Of a stretch of 64,000 nt of DNA, positions 35,717-45,173 are shown piece by piece. Location of the stretch: the NCBI GenBank assembly GCA_023443625.1, contig JAEZTQ010000082.1, forward strand, positions 1 to 64,000. Direction: 5' to 3'. The notes under the pieces were generated by a model. It ran no database searches and was not told the DNA's origin. It worked only from the letters and a program-made list of their open reading frames with translations. This DNA is from Bacillota bacterium. Lineage in GTDB: Bacteria; Bacillota_A; Clostridia; Lachnospirales; Lachnospiraceae. A program made the position numbers and the translations under genes. Positions within the stretch are counted from its first letter, which is position 1. Every line of letters begins with the position of its first letter.

Positions 35717-37816
35717 TTAGTTCTTCCAGTAGATATCAATATTATCCTTATCCTTAAGGGGCGCTGTAAATTCTGCCTTTACACCATTAAGTAAGGTAAT
35801 GAGTTCTGACCCACCCATAGCTGTTAAATCAAAGGGATAGAAGTCAAAGATATCAACAAAGATATAATTCATTTTAGTGGTAAGTTCTACTACCTGCCCA
35901 TTCACAGTAATAAAGATATTTTGCGATGGCTTTAGATCTTCCTTTTTAGTAGAAATCTCTGCCGTCTTATTGCTAATTACCTTGGGTTTGGAGTATTCCT
36001 CCATCCAATCATTAGAAAAAGAATAGGTATCAACATTAAGAGTTTCAATTGGAGTTGGATTACTATTTAGATTACATTGTATGGTAAAATTCTCATATAT
36101 CTTCTCCTCCATACTGGCAGGTATATGATTAACCAGAATTTCCCCCTTAAACTCAATATCCAAGAAGTCTAGTACTTGCTTTAAGGTATAGTAATTAAGT
36201 AACTGTATCTCATCATTATCCTTAATGTGATAATACTCTGATACCAGTGCCCCATTGACCATCACAAACTTAGGACATAGAATTCTAGCATCATTGACAA
36301 TAATACTAATGGTACTATTGTATTCTGGTAGCTGCCTGATTTCATAAACAGCATCTTTCCCTATGGTTGATTCCTGAATTTCAATTTTATCATTCTTATT
36401 AATTGGACTGTTTATTCCTACACTTTCTCCGTTTAATTTGATTTTAGCAGCTTCACCAAGCTCTCCTCTAATCATTCGGCGATTACCATCCAGGGTATAA
36501 TTAATAGACTTGCCCCTTCTTGGAAATAATTTCTCACTGGGATATCCCATCTGAATTGCTGCATCAGATATGGTTAATTTCTTATTACTATATAATTTTA
36601 CTCGTTCTCCATTAATGGTAACATAGAAGAAATTATTGCTCTGTTCATAATAATTAAGGCATATACCGATGGGAGTTACCAATAGGGCATCTTTCTTAAT
36701 TTTCTCCTGTAAAAAGGTTACTTCATGAAGTACTTCCTCTCCTCTTAGAGCTACTCTATCATGGGGGAGATTTAGACACTGGGCGAGACTGGTTACAAAT
36801 CCCGGTAATTTACCACCACCACCGACAACGAAGACTGCACTAACGGATTTAGAGCCGTTAAGCTCAATAATCTTATCTGCTATACTATGTGTAATATTCT
36901 CTACTGTATCAGAAATTCCTTCTATAATCTCCTCTGTAGTTATCTTATTGCTGATACCCATAACGTCCTTATAGGTCACCTTTTTCTTCTTCAGACATGC
37001 TGTCTTCATGTTTTCTGCAACCTTAAACTCTACCAGATATCTTTGGGCAATAGCCTCAGTGATCTCATCACCAGCCAAGGCTATCATACCAAAAGCAATT
37101 ATGCTGCCACCCTTGGTAATTGAAATATCTGAAGTACCTGCACCCACATCTACCATAGCTATATTGAGTAAACGAAATTTATGGGGAATGGCCACATTAA
37201 TTGCAGCTATGGGCTCCAAAGTTAGATTAGCTACCGTAAGGTTTGCTGCTTCTACTGCAGCATATAAACCATTGATTACTTCATCCGGAAGGAATGTTGC
37301 AAGAAGTTCTGTACCAATCTTACTCCCTTTGTGACCATTTAATTTCCCTATGGGATACCCATTAAGGGTATAGCCAATTACAGAATATCCTACACAGTAA
37401 AAATTAATTTTATCTTGTTTCAACTCTTCTCTTAAAGTATCATAAGCTTTCTCTATACCAATCTGATCCAGGGAATAGATATCTTCCTCTGTGATAATGG
37501 CTTCACTAGGCAATTCAATCTCAGCCATAACTTTTATAGTCTTTAATACTCTGCCTGCGGCTGCAATGCAAACCTCGTTTAATTTTCGATCCACTTGTTT
37601 TTCTAAGGCTTCTTTCACATCTTTAATTGTCTGTGTAACCTTATCAATATCATGAATCTGGCCATCCAGCATAGCCCTTGTCTCATGCTCCTTTATGTAC
37701 TGAGCTATTACCATGAACTGATTCCTGCTATCTCGGTAGCCTACCGTTCCAACGATACTTCTTGTGCCTATATCTAAACCAAATACTAGATGTTCTGGGT
37801 ATTGTATGTTCTCCAT
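35717..37816 (-). CDS. FtsA-like actin-fold ATPase with long C-terminal extension
   Basis: A 699-residue protein. Residues 1-390 are FtsA/PilM-like: phosphate-1 motif FGLDIGTRSIVGTVGY (13-28), a SHS2-like insertion, phosphate-2 motif MVDVGAGTSDISITKGG (about 225-240), and the adenosine motif FVVGGGGKLPGF (about 330). FtsA itself ends near 420, and the amphipathic membrane helix of FtsA is not evident here. Three beta-rich segments follow (about 400-460, 490-570, 635-699), the last with VNGQVVELT ... LLNGVKAEFTAPLKDKDNID, like a small beta-grasp domain. The start has GGAGGT six bases away. It is not next to ftsZ or other division genes, so it is probably a paralogue with another task. Confidence 0.75.
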   Translation of the reverse strand: MENIQYPEHLVFGLDIGTRSIVGTVGYRDSRNQFMVIAQYIKEHETRAMLDGQIHDIDKVTQTIKDVKEALEKQVDRKLNEVCIAAAGRVLKTIKVMAEIELPSEAIITEEDIYSLDQIGIEKAYDTLREELKQDKINFYCVGYSVIGYTLNGYPIGKLNGHKGSKIGTELLATFLPDEVINGLYAAVEAANLTVANLTLEPIAAINVAIPHKFRLLNIAMVDVGAGTSDISITKGGSIIAFGMIALAGDEITEAIAQRYLVEFKVAENMKTACLKKKKVTYKDVMGISNKITTEEIIEGISDTVENITHSIADKIIELNGSKSVSAVFVVGGGGKLPGFVTSLAQCLNLPHDRVALRGEEVLHEVTFLQEKIKKDALLVTPIGICLNYYEQSNNFFYVTINGERVKLYSNKKLTISDAAIQMGYPSEKLFPRRGKSINYTLDGNRRMIRGELGEAAKIKLNGESVGINSPINKNDKIEIQESTIGKDAVYEIRQLPEYNSTISIIVNDARILCPKFVMVNGALVSEYYHIKDNDEIQLLNYYTLKQVLDFLDIEFKGEILVNHIPASMEEKIYENFTIQCNLNSNPTPIETLNVDTYSFSNDWMEEYSKPKVISNKTAEISTKKEDLKPSQNIFITVNGQVVELTTKMNYIFVDIFDFYPFDLTAMGGSELITLLNGVKAEFTAPLKDKDNIDIYWKN

Positions 37817-38174
37817 CGCAGGACCTCCAATAGCTTTTCCTAATTTAAAATAATGTAGAAATAAATTATTTTATGTAAATAATAGCAGAAAAGGTGTCAA
37901 AAATCAAGTAAGCTGGCATTTTGCTTTGATTTATGTAATTATTCTCTGCCAAGGATAATCGTACCTAGGTCTAATAGGGGATGTACTTTTTCGTTATTTT
38001 TGAATAATTTCTGAATTATAAAATAGATATTGAATATAATGAGAATATTCTGTAATATGAAATTGTAATTAATTTTACTAAATATGGTAGAGATAAGGAA
38101 GTATTTGTATTATCTATACCGATAAAAATAAGAGTAAAAATATCGTCAACTAGAAAGGTTAAAAGTGTGATACC
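37817..38174. other. Divergent intergenic region between FtsA-like gene and gapN
   Basis: 358 bp of AT-rich sequence carry both start regions. GAAAGG at 38153-38158 is the only purine run before gapN, 16 bases from its ATG. No clear riboswitch, hairpin or strong -35/-10 pair was found by eye. The minus-strand frame 38016-38261 is not credible. Confidence 0.4.
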
Positions 38175-39632
38175 ATGTTTGATAACATTCATGTGAACAA
38201 TGTATATCGTAATTTGGTGAATGGTGATTGGGTGGAGTGTAATAGCAAGAAGACAACCCAAATTATATCCCCAGTAGATGGTAGTTTAGTTGGGGAGACA
38301 CAATTACTGACACAAAATGAAATTGAGGATATTATTCTAAATTCCAAGGAGGCTCAGAAAGCCTGGAGAGAAACTCCTGTCAGTGAACGTGCTAAAATTC
38401 TTGAGAAAACTGCGGAGCTCTTAGAAGAAAATGTTGAATATTTATCGAAGATTTTAGAGATGGAAATTGCCAAGGATACAGATTCCTCTAACTCAGAGAT
38501 AAAAAGAACCGCTGACTTTATTCGTTTTACTGCGAATGAAGGAATGCATTTACAGGGAGAAACCATTGGTGCAGATAATTTCCCTGGATATAAGAAGAAT
38601 AAGATATCCTTTGTTTCAAGAGTACCTTTAGGGATTGTATTAGCCATATCTCCTTTTAATTATCCAATTAATCTCTCTGCTTCAAAGATAGCTCCTGCTC
38701 TCATGGCGGGTAATAGTGTTATTTTAAAGCCACCGACCCAGGGTTCCATTAGTGCTCTATATCTGGCAGAGGTATTTAATCAGGCCGGTCTGCCTAAGGG
38801 TGTATTAAATACTGTAACGGGTAAAGGATCTGAAATTGGAGATTTCTTGATAACTCATAAAGAAATCAGCTTTATTAATTTCACAGGAAGCACTAGTGTT
38901 GGAAAGCATATTGCAAGTATCGCAGGCATGGTGCCTCTCATGTTAGAATTAGGTGGTAAGGACGCAGCTATTGTATTAGAGGATGCAGACCTTAACATGA
39001 CAGCAAAGAATATAGTTGCCGGTGCCTATAGTTACTCTGGTCAAAGATGTACCGCAGTAAAACGAGTATTAGTTGTGGAACAGGTAGCGGATAAGCTAAT
39101 TGCATTAATTGAAGAAGAAGTTAAGCATCTTAAGGTAGGAATGCCGGCAAAGGGAGTTCATATCACCCCTCTCATTAATGACAGTTCTGCTGATTTTGTT
39201 CAGGAACTAATCGATGATGCCCTTGCCAAAGGGGCAAAACTAGTAACGGGGAATAAACGTGAGAAGAATTTAATCTATCCCACTTTATTAGATAGGGTTA
39301 CCACGGATATGAGACTTGCATGGGAAGAACCCTTTGGTCCTGTATTACCAATGATGCGTGTGAAGGATGCCGAAGAAGCTATTGAGATAGCAAATAAATC
39401 TGAATATGGTCTTCAATCCTCTGTCTTTACCAAGAATATTGACAATGCCTTTATGATTGCTAGCAGGCTGGAGGTTGGTACTGTTCAGATTAATAATAAA
39501 ACTGAAAGAGGCCCAGATCATTTTCCTTTCCTTGGTGTTAAGTCCTCAGGTATGGGTACCCAGGGAATCCGCTACAGTATTGAAGCTATGAGTAGACCTA
39601 AGGCAATTGTATTAAATTTAGAGAAATTCTAA
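38175..39632 (+). CDS. gapN: NADP-dependent non-phosphorylating glyceraldehyde-3-phosphate dehydrogenase
   Basis: Oxidises glyceraldehyde-3-phosphate directly to 3-phosphoglycerate with NADP, giving NADPH but no ATP. The protein has 485 residues, aldehyde-dehydrogenase fold, with Asn162 in SPFNYP, Glu258 in MLELGGKDA and catalytic Cys292 in SGQRCTAVKR. RGPDHFPFLGVKSSG near the C-terminus, and GTQGIRYSIEAMSR after it, are typical of GapN rather than other aldehyde dehydrogenases. In fermentative Firmicutes it supplies NADPH for biosynthesis. It is a single-gene unit closed by the strong hairpin at 39693-39740. Confidence 0.95.
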   Translation: MFDNIHVNNVYRNLVNGDWVECNSKKTTQIISPVDGSLVGETQLLTQNEIEDIILNSKEAQKAWRETPVSERAKILEKTAELLEENVEYLSKILEMEIAKDTDSSNSEIKRTADFIRFTANEGMHLQGETIGADNFPGYKKNKISFVSRVPLGIVLAISPFNYPINLSASKIAPALMAGNSVILKPPTQGSISALYLAEVFNQAGLPKGVLNTVTGKGSEIGDFLITHKEISFINFTGSTSVGKHIASIAGMVPLMLELGGKDAAIVLEDADLNMTAKNIVAGAYSYSGQRCTAVKRVLVVEQVADKLIALIEEEVKHLKVGMPAKGVHITPLINDSSADFVQELIDDALAKGAKLVTGNKREKNLIYPTLLDRVTTDMRLAWEEPFGPVLPMMRVKDAEEAIEIANKSEYGLQSSVFTKNIDNAFMIASRLEVGTVQINNKTERGPDHFPFLGVKSSGMGTQGIRYSIEAMSRPKAIVLNLEKF

Positions 39633-39692
39633 TAAGAATTATGAATATGAGACTGTATTCATGATATCTACCCCATAAATGTTGATATTCAA

Positions 39693-39740
39693 TAAAAACC
39701 GGTCTTAGCAAGCCAAATATCCTTGCTAAGACCGGTTTTA
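39693..39740. terminator. Strong bidirectional terminator between gapN and the lipid kinase gene
   Basis: AAAACCGGTCTTAGCAAG pairs perfectly with CTTGCTAAGACCGGTTTT over a nine-base loop. Both flanking genes converge on it. Confidence 0.92.
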
Positions 39741-39785
39741 TCATGGTTAATCTTAGATAAGCTAATCTACCTTGCTCATATAGTA

Positions 39786-40673
39786 CTAACAGTTTTTACA
39801 TATGATTTCAATGGCATTATTACAGTTATTAATATCAACCTTATCATATAAACCGCCAAATTCTCCGTCTAATGTCCATTCCATTAAGTCAGAGGTAATT
39901 GAAAGTCTGGAAGCCTGAACATAATACATGTAATTTTCATTGATTTTCACATTAATCAGGGCACTAATAATTGCTTCTAAATCAAAGATATTTTTAGGCA
40001 TCTTAATAAGCAGCATCTCAAAGATACCATCATTTAAGCTGGTTTTTTCAGAATTTACGTTTTTAAAACCTGCAATATATAAAGAGTTAGTTACAAAGCC
40101 AATAATAAAATCATCTTCTATAACATTATCATCATATTCAACCTTAACATGCTTAGCTTTTAAGTCTGATAGTTTTTTTATTCCCTCCAGATAATAAGAA
40201 AGAATACCGATAATATTCTTGTTCTTCTGGGAGGTGGTATAAGGAACATCAGTAAAGGCTCCAAAGGCTGCTACATAGATAAAATATTTATCATTAAATT
40301 TACCAATATCTATGGGTTTAGGCTTACCCGTTAATATATTTCTTACGGAATGTTTTATCTCTCTGCTGATTTTTAAGCTATGGGCCACATCATTCATAGA
40401 ACCTGCCGGAATATAACCGATAGGAATTGTCTTACCTGCAAACATCTGACCTGAAACCACCTCATTTAAGGTTCCGTCTCCTCCGCCGCATACAAGCAAA
40501 TCATAGTTATCGGATTCTCTAGTTATTATCGTCGTCGCATCTCCCTTGTTTTGCGTAGGGAATACGGTCACCTTATATCCATGTTTTACAAAGGAATTAA
40601 TAATATCATATAATTTACCTTTAATTTTACCTCTGCCTGCAGTTGGATTGAATATAAACAGCAGTCTTTTCAT
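39786..40673 (-). CDS. Diacylglycerol/lipid kinase family protein (YegS/BmrU type)
   Basis: A 295-residue cytoplasmic lipid kinase. The nucleotide-binding region starts MKRLLFIFNPTAGRGKIKGK and has the family motif CGGGDGTLNEVV (about residues 60-71), then IPIGYIPAGSMNDVAHSLKI. The beta-sandwich C-terminal domain ends with WTLDGEFGG. The start at 40673 is chosen because GGAGG lies five bases upstream; the upstream TTG at 40685 overlaps that site. Members phosphorylate diacylglycerol or related lipids; the exact lipid is not deducible. It has no operon partner. Confidence 0.92.
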   Translation of the reverse strand: MKRLLFIFNPTAGRGKIKGKLYDIINSFVKHGYKVTVFPTQNKGDATTIITRESDNYDLLVCGGGDGTLNEVVSGQMFAGKTIPIGYIPAGSMNDVAHSLKISREIKHSVRNILTGKPKPIDIGKFNDKYFIYVAAFGAFTDVPYTTSQKNKNIIGILSYYLEGIKKLSDLKAKHVKVEYDDNVIEDDFIIGFVTNSLYIAGFKNVNSEKTSLNDGIFEMLLIKMPKNIFDLEAIISALINVKINENYMYYVQASRLSITSDLMEWTLDGEFGGLYDKVDINNCNNAIEIICKNC

Positions 40674-41038
40674 TCTATCCTCCAATTCTACACATTCTTA
40701 TGCGTTTGTGAAAGTTGATAACAACTCTCACTCTTCTCCTCTATTTAGTATAACATATTTATTGCCATTTCACTATGATGCATAGGAATAATTACAAAAA
40801 ACATAAGGCCTTCATATAATTGTTAATGTAATGGGATATTCCTCCTGGTCTTATCAAGATTATGGAAGGCTAACTTCAACATAAAATATGACTAAATAAT
40901 ACCATCAGACTTATCTTTTAACAATATTAAAGTTGAAATTATTTTAAATATTAGAATTTAATTAGTTTACTTACAAATTATATCATATATGTTATTATTT
41001 ATGTGTTTAAATTAATTCATGAAAATAGGAGGAAATTA
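40674..41038. other. Divergent intergenic region before the beta-lactamase-fold gene
   Basis: 365 bp, very AT-rich towards the right. Apart from the two ribosome sites (GGAGG before 40673 and AGGAGG before 41039), no convincing promoter pair, riboswitch or repeat was recognised. Confidence 0.4.
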
Positions 41039-43138
41039 ATGTTTAGTAAATTAAAAAGAGCTGGTTTATCCATTTTATTGGTTATCACAATTCTTCTATT
41101 GCCATTTAATCATGTCAATGCACAAACAAGTACCCATGACAATACAAAAACGGAAAATACCAGCCAGCAAATTCAAACCTTTGCAGATCAAAAAGCAAAG
41201 ATACTTACTGCTCTTTATGGAACCACCAGTGTTCAATATGCCCTCATTGATGAAGGTAAAATAGTAGCAAGTGGTGTGGCAGGTATTAATGATAAAAAAG
41301 CCAAAACAACGCCCACCCAAGAGACTATCTATGGCATAGGATCCATTAGCAAAGTATTTACTACCACTGCTGTCATGCAATTAGTAGAAAAGGGAAAGAT
41401 AAAACTAGATACACCCGTGGTGAAATATCTGCCTGAATTTAAAATGGCTGATAAGAGGTATAAAGATATTACAGTACGTATGTTATTAAATCATTCCTCT
41501 GGATTAATGGGAACCTCTGCTAGCAATACCTTTCTCTATGAAAATAACCAGAATAATATTTCCCATAATATTTTAGATAAATTAAAGAATTCCAGCCTAA
41601 AGGCTGATCCAGGAGCCTTTATGGTCTACTGCAATGATGGATTTACTTTAGCAGAACTTGTGGTTGAAAAGGTATCCGGCATAAGCTTTAGTGAATATGT
41701 GAATAAATATATCTCGAAACCATTGGAATTAGTAAATACAAAGACACCTAAGGATACTTTTAATAGGGATTTACTGGCTAAAGCTTATTCCTCAAGTTTT
41801 GAGAATCCTCTTCCACCAGAGAGTATTAATATAATTGGCTGTGGTGGAATCTATTCAACAGCCACAGATCTATGTAAATTTGCACAGATTTTTATGAAAG
41901 ATACTTCCAGTGTATTATCAAAAGCTTCTGTTGAAGCTATGAGCAAGGAGGAATACTTAAAGGGTATCTGGCCAGAAGAGGAAGATACTACTTTAGCTTA
42001 CGGCTTAGGATGGGATTGTGTGAAAACTTATCCCTTTAATAAATATGATATACAAGCCTTAACTAAGGGTGGTGATACTCTTGCATACCATGGCAGTCTT
42101 ATTGTATTACCAGAGGAAAACATGGCTATGGCTGTATTAAGCTCCGGAGGTGTCAGTTCCTATGATCAATACTTTGCTCAGAGTGTAATGCTGGAACAGC
42201 TTAAAATCAATGGTTCCATCAAAGAGATTAAACCCATGGAGGCATATGAGAAACCGGTTCAAGCTACAATCTCTTCAAGTCTTTTAAAATATGATGGCTA
42301 TTATGCCAATACTATGGGATTAATACAAATTAGCATGAAGGAAGAAGGAATCCTCACAATTAGTAATCCCATGGGCCTATCTTCAAATAAAGAAACTTAT
42401 ATTTATACAAAGGATGGGAATTTCTATTCTAAAGATGGTTCAACAAAAATATCCTTTGTAAATGAAAGTAATGGAAAGATCTATCTATATGCCAGCGGAT
42501 ATGCTACTGTACCAGGATTTGGCGACACAGTTACATCTGGTTATCAATACCAAAAGCTTGAAAGTAACCCCATCACTAAGAAAGTTCAGACAGCTTGGAA
42601 GCAAAGATTGAATCAGAAATACTTTATTATAAACGAATGTTTTTCTTCAGAACTATATACACAAAATTCAATCATTGCTATAATGCCTAGTTCAATGACC
42701 TTAGAAGGATATTTCTATAATAGTGTTATTCTTGATGCCAATACTGCTAAAGTTAATGTTCAAATTCCAGGCGTATATGGTCGGGATTTATCAGATTTCA
42801 AGTTTTATACAAAGAATGGAACAAATTATCTAGACTATTCCGATTACACATCAATTGCTGAGAAAGACATTAAAAATCTCTCTTTAAAAGATAATTTCTC
42901 CTATAAGATAGGGACGGATGGATATGCACTCTGGTACAAGATTGGTAAGGCAGAGGGTAAGAAGCTTCAGGTTACTACTCTTCCAAAGAACTCCTCCTTC
43001 AGTGTATTTGATTCTAATATGGTCTGTGTATTTAATTCCTTGGTAACAGGAGAAAATACAGTTACCTTGCCAAAAGGTGGTTATATTGTTTTTGCTGGAG
43101 ATCCTAAGGCAAAGTTTAGTGCAAAATATGTAAAGTAA
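41039..43138 (+). CDS. Secreted serine beta-lactamase-fold hydrolase (penicillin-binding-protein-like)
   Basis: A 699-residue exported protein. The ATG at 41039 has AGGAGG six bases away and opens a signal peptide ending HVNAQT; the GTG at 41003 is not needed. The catalytic domain (about 45-400) has the class C/D-peptidase motifs: SISK (Ser102, Lys105), YCN (197-199) and YHGS (near 352). The C-terminal 270 residues are beta-rich and of unknown use. Such proteins include D-amino peptidases, esterases and PBP-related enzymes. Which reaction is catalysed cannot be told, and a true beta-lactamase is unlikely given the length and the extra domain. Confidence 0.85.
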   Translation: MFSKLKRAGLSILLVITILLLPFNHVNAQTSTHDNTKTENTSQQIQTFADQKAKILTALYGTTSVQYALIDEGKIVASGVAGINDKKAKTTPTQETIYGIGSISKVFTTTAVMQLVEKGKIKLDTPVVKYLPEFKMADKRYKDITVRMLLNHSSGLMGTSASNTFLYENNQNNISHNILDKLKNSSLKADPGAFMVYCNDGFTLAELVVEKVSGISFSEYVNKYISKPLELVNTKTPKDTFNRDLLAKAYSSSFENPLPPESINIIGCGGIYSTATDLCKFAQIFMKDTSSVLSKASVEAMSKEEYLKGIWPEEEDTTLAYGLGWDCVKTYPFNKYDIQALTKGGDTLAYHGSLIVLPEENMAMAVLSSGGVSSYDQYFAQSVMLEQLKINGSIKEIKPMEAYEKPVQATISSSLLKYDGYYANTMGLIQISMKEEGILTISNPMGLSSNKETYIYTKDGNFYSKDGSTKISFVNESNGKIYLYASGYATVPGFGDTVTSGYQYQKLESNPITKKVQTAWKQRLNQKYFIINECFSSELYTQNSIIAIMPSSMTLEGYFYNSVILDANTAKVNVQIPGVYGRDLSDFKFYTKNGTNYLDYSDYTSIAEKDIKNLSLKDNFSYKIGTDGYALWYKIGKAEGKKLQVTTLPKNSSFSVFDSNMVCVFNSLVTGENTVTLPKGGYIVFAGDPKAKFSAKYVK

Positions 43139-43164
43139 AATTATTAAACTGACTTTCTAAAGAT

Positions 43165-43200
43165 AAAGGGAGTGTATGCAATCTTAGATACACTCCCTTT
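43165..43200. terminator. Bidirectional terminator
   Basis: AAAGGGAGTGTATG...GATACACTCCCTTT forms a 12-bp stem between two convergent genes (stops at 43138 and 43239). Confidence 0.75.
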
Positions 43201-43238
43201 AACATGAAAAATCCTCTTAATGTATTATCATTATGAAT

Positions 43239-45071
43239 TTAATGATTATTCTTCTTACTCATAATTGAGATATTAATATCCATGCCTAATCCTATAAACA
43301 CCATGAATATGGGTGTAGTCTGTAAGGAAGAATCAACGAATAGACCACTGACCATAAAACTTATGGTAGCTAAGAAGCATCCTAGTCCCATTCTCGCTTT
43401 TGTCGTTGATAAATCAAGGTTTTTATAAAGCCTTATGGATTTGATAAAATAATTTAAATAAAAGAGAATAAAGGCAATTAAAGAGATTACTCCTGTTTGC
43501 AAGGCAATCATTAAGTAAAAGCTATGAGGCTTCTCAATTAATGTATAAGGGGTCTCACTATTATTTGCCTTCCCCACATAATCTGATTGAGGGAATATAA
43601 TAGGGAAGGTATCAGGACCCTTACCTATGAAGAGGGTTTCTCTTAATAATGGCAGGGATCTGGACCAGATATAACCCCTTCCTGACCCAATATCTTCTAA
43701 ATCTTTAGGACCAAGGGCGGGGATAGATATAAGCTTATCCACCTTGGCAAAATCATTGACATAGGCATAGCCTTTATTATCATCTAAGAAGAAAATCCAG
43801 GTGATGTCATCAATGATGCAATAGATAAAATATTCTTCTTCAAATTCCTTGATGGTAAAGGAATGATTCTTAAAATTCTTCCATGCAAGGCTCTTGGTAT
43901 CTGGATTATAATAACTAGTAATATCCTCTCCCCTGGAATTTACAAAACGTAAAGTTGGTTCTTCTAGTGAAGGATCAAAGCTAAAGGAGATTGCTTCCTC
44001 CCCATAGGTAATAAGAATTTCATCTTTGTTTGTTAAGATGCTATCTAAGGAGCTTTCCTCATCCTCATTGGCAAACAGGGATAGGAAGGTACCTTGAATT
44101 TTCTCCAGGTATCTAAAATCATTAAGGAAATCTATGCCTACAAAGATTAGAAGGGCTACTAGACCAATGATACAACACTCTTTCCAAATTCTTATTAATT
44201 GTTTACTACATAGGTAAGCCATCACCATTAGTGATATAAATAAAGCAACTAATCCAGTACGGGAGTAGGTTTTAAAGAGAAGGATGGTTAAAATTCCAAT
44301 TAAAACACTATATATGAGCTTTTCTCTTGTAATACTATCCTTCTCTTCCTTTATTTCCTTACTCTTATTTATCCCTGGAATAAGAAATGCCAATAAAAAA
44401 GATAGCATCATTGTCAAATATACCGAAGCAAAATTAGGATTAAATAAGGTCAGAGATACAGCATTATTCTTTAGATGGGACTTAATCTTGCCAAGATAAT
44501 CCTTCCATTGTGCTCTGGGGATGATTATTTTTTGAAAATCCTTTTGAAACAGAAAATCCTTGCCAAACATTTGAAAGCTTCCAATGAGAGATATTACAAA
44601 AACAGAGATCAGCAAAGCCTTTAATATGGATTTATAATCCTCTTCTTTTTTATCAATTTGATAAGTATAGACTAAGATAATACAATATCCTACTAAGACA
44701 AATACGCTTTCAAAATGTGCCATTCCTCCTACCAAAGTAAATTTGGGACTTACGGTAAAAAGAGAGGACAAGATAATAAAGAAGGTATAAATACCCAAGG
44801 GGATCAAAGGTTTTAGCTCTTTCTTCGGACTTCTATTGATTGCCATATAAATAATCAAAATAATTCCTGCTATGGCTGCAATCATTATGAAGGCTATACT
44901 TTTGTAATAAGAAAAAAAGTCATTGCTAGTTCCATTATTAGGATACCAGGGATAAGCTGATAATCCATTATCATAGGTAATCATGCGTGTAATAAAGGGC
45001 AGTATGGCTAGGATTAGGATAATGGGTAAGAGTAAATCATTAAATTCCTTCTTTTTCTTACGTTGGCCCAT
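43239..45071 (-). CDS. O-antigen ligase/polymerase family membrane protein
   Basis: A 610-residue protein with about a dozen membrane segments. A large non-membrane loop (about residues 330-450, containing DEESSLDSILTNKDEILITY) is followed by SRSLPLLRETLFIGKGPDTF, which resembles the Wzy_C/WaaL motif region. Such enzymes ligate or polymerise glycans on the outer face of the membrane. It lies 2.3 kb from the end of the polysaccharide locus on the same strand, so it may act on that glycan. The extracellular loop is longer than usual and shows no known domain. Confidence 0.75.
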   Translation of the reverse strand: MGQRKKKKEFNDLLLPIILILAILPFITRMITYDNGLSAYPWYPNNGTSNDFFSYYKSIAFIMIAAIAGIILIIYMAINRSPKKELKPLIPLGIYTFFIILSSLFTVSPKFTLVGGMAHFESVFVLVGYCIILVYTYQIDKKEEDYKSILKALLISVFVISLIGSFQMFGKDFLFQKDFQKIIIPRAQWKDYLGKIKSHLKNNAVSLTLFNPNFASVYLTMMLSFLLAFLIPGINKSKEIKEEKDSITREKLIYSVLIGILTILLFKTYSRTGLVALFISLMVMAYLCSKQLIRIWKECCIIGLVALLIFVGIDFLNDFRYLEKIQGTFLSLFANEDEESSLDSILTNKDEILITYGEEAISFSFDPSLEEPTLRFVNSRGEDITSYYNPDTKSLAWKNFKNHSFTIKEFEEEYFIYCIIDDITWIFFLDDNKGYAYVNDFAKVDKLISIPALGPKDLEDIGSGRGYIWSRSLPLLRETLFIGKGPDTFPIIFPQSDYVGKANNSETPYTLIEKPHSFYLMIALQTGVISLIAFILFYLNYFIKSIRLYKNLDLSTTKARMGLGCFLATISFMVSGLFVDSSLQTTPIFMVFIGLGMDINISIMSKKNNH

Positions 45072-45106
45072 GATTATGTCACTCCTTCTTGGGTTAATAT
45101 ATCCAC

Positions 45107-45160
45107 AAATAAGGCTGTTGCAAAATTAGAATTTCCTTATATTTTGCAACAGCCTATTTA
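45107..45160 (-). terminator. Terminator after the second Big_2 protein gene
   Basis: AATAGGCTGTTGCAAAAT pairs with ATTTTGCAACAGCCTTATTT on the minus strand over a 13-base loop. It lies 14 bp past the stop at 45174. Confidence 0.8.
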
Positions 45161-45173
45161 AATTCTAGCAATC

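Noticed and set aside
38016..38261. 81-codon minus-strand frame across the gapN start
   Set aside because: It overlaps the real gapN start antisense and has a hydrophobic composition produced by AT-rich DNA.
41039..43138. Calling the serine hydrolase an antibiotic-resistance beta-lactamase
   Set aside because: The SxxK/YxN/HxG motifs fit the whole superfamily; the 699-residue length and extra C-terminal domain argue against a dedicated beta-lactamase.
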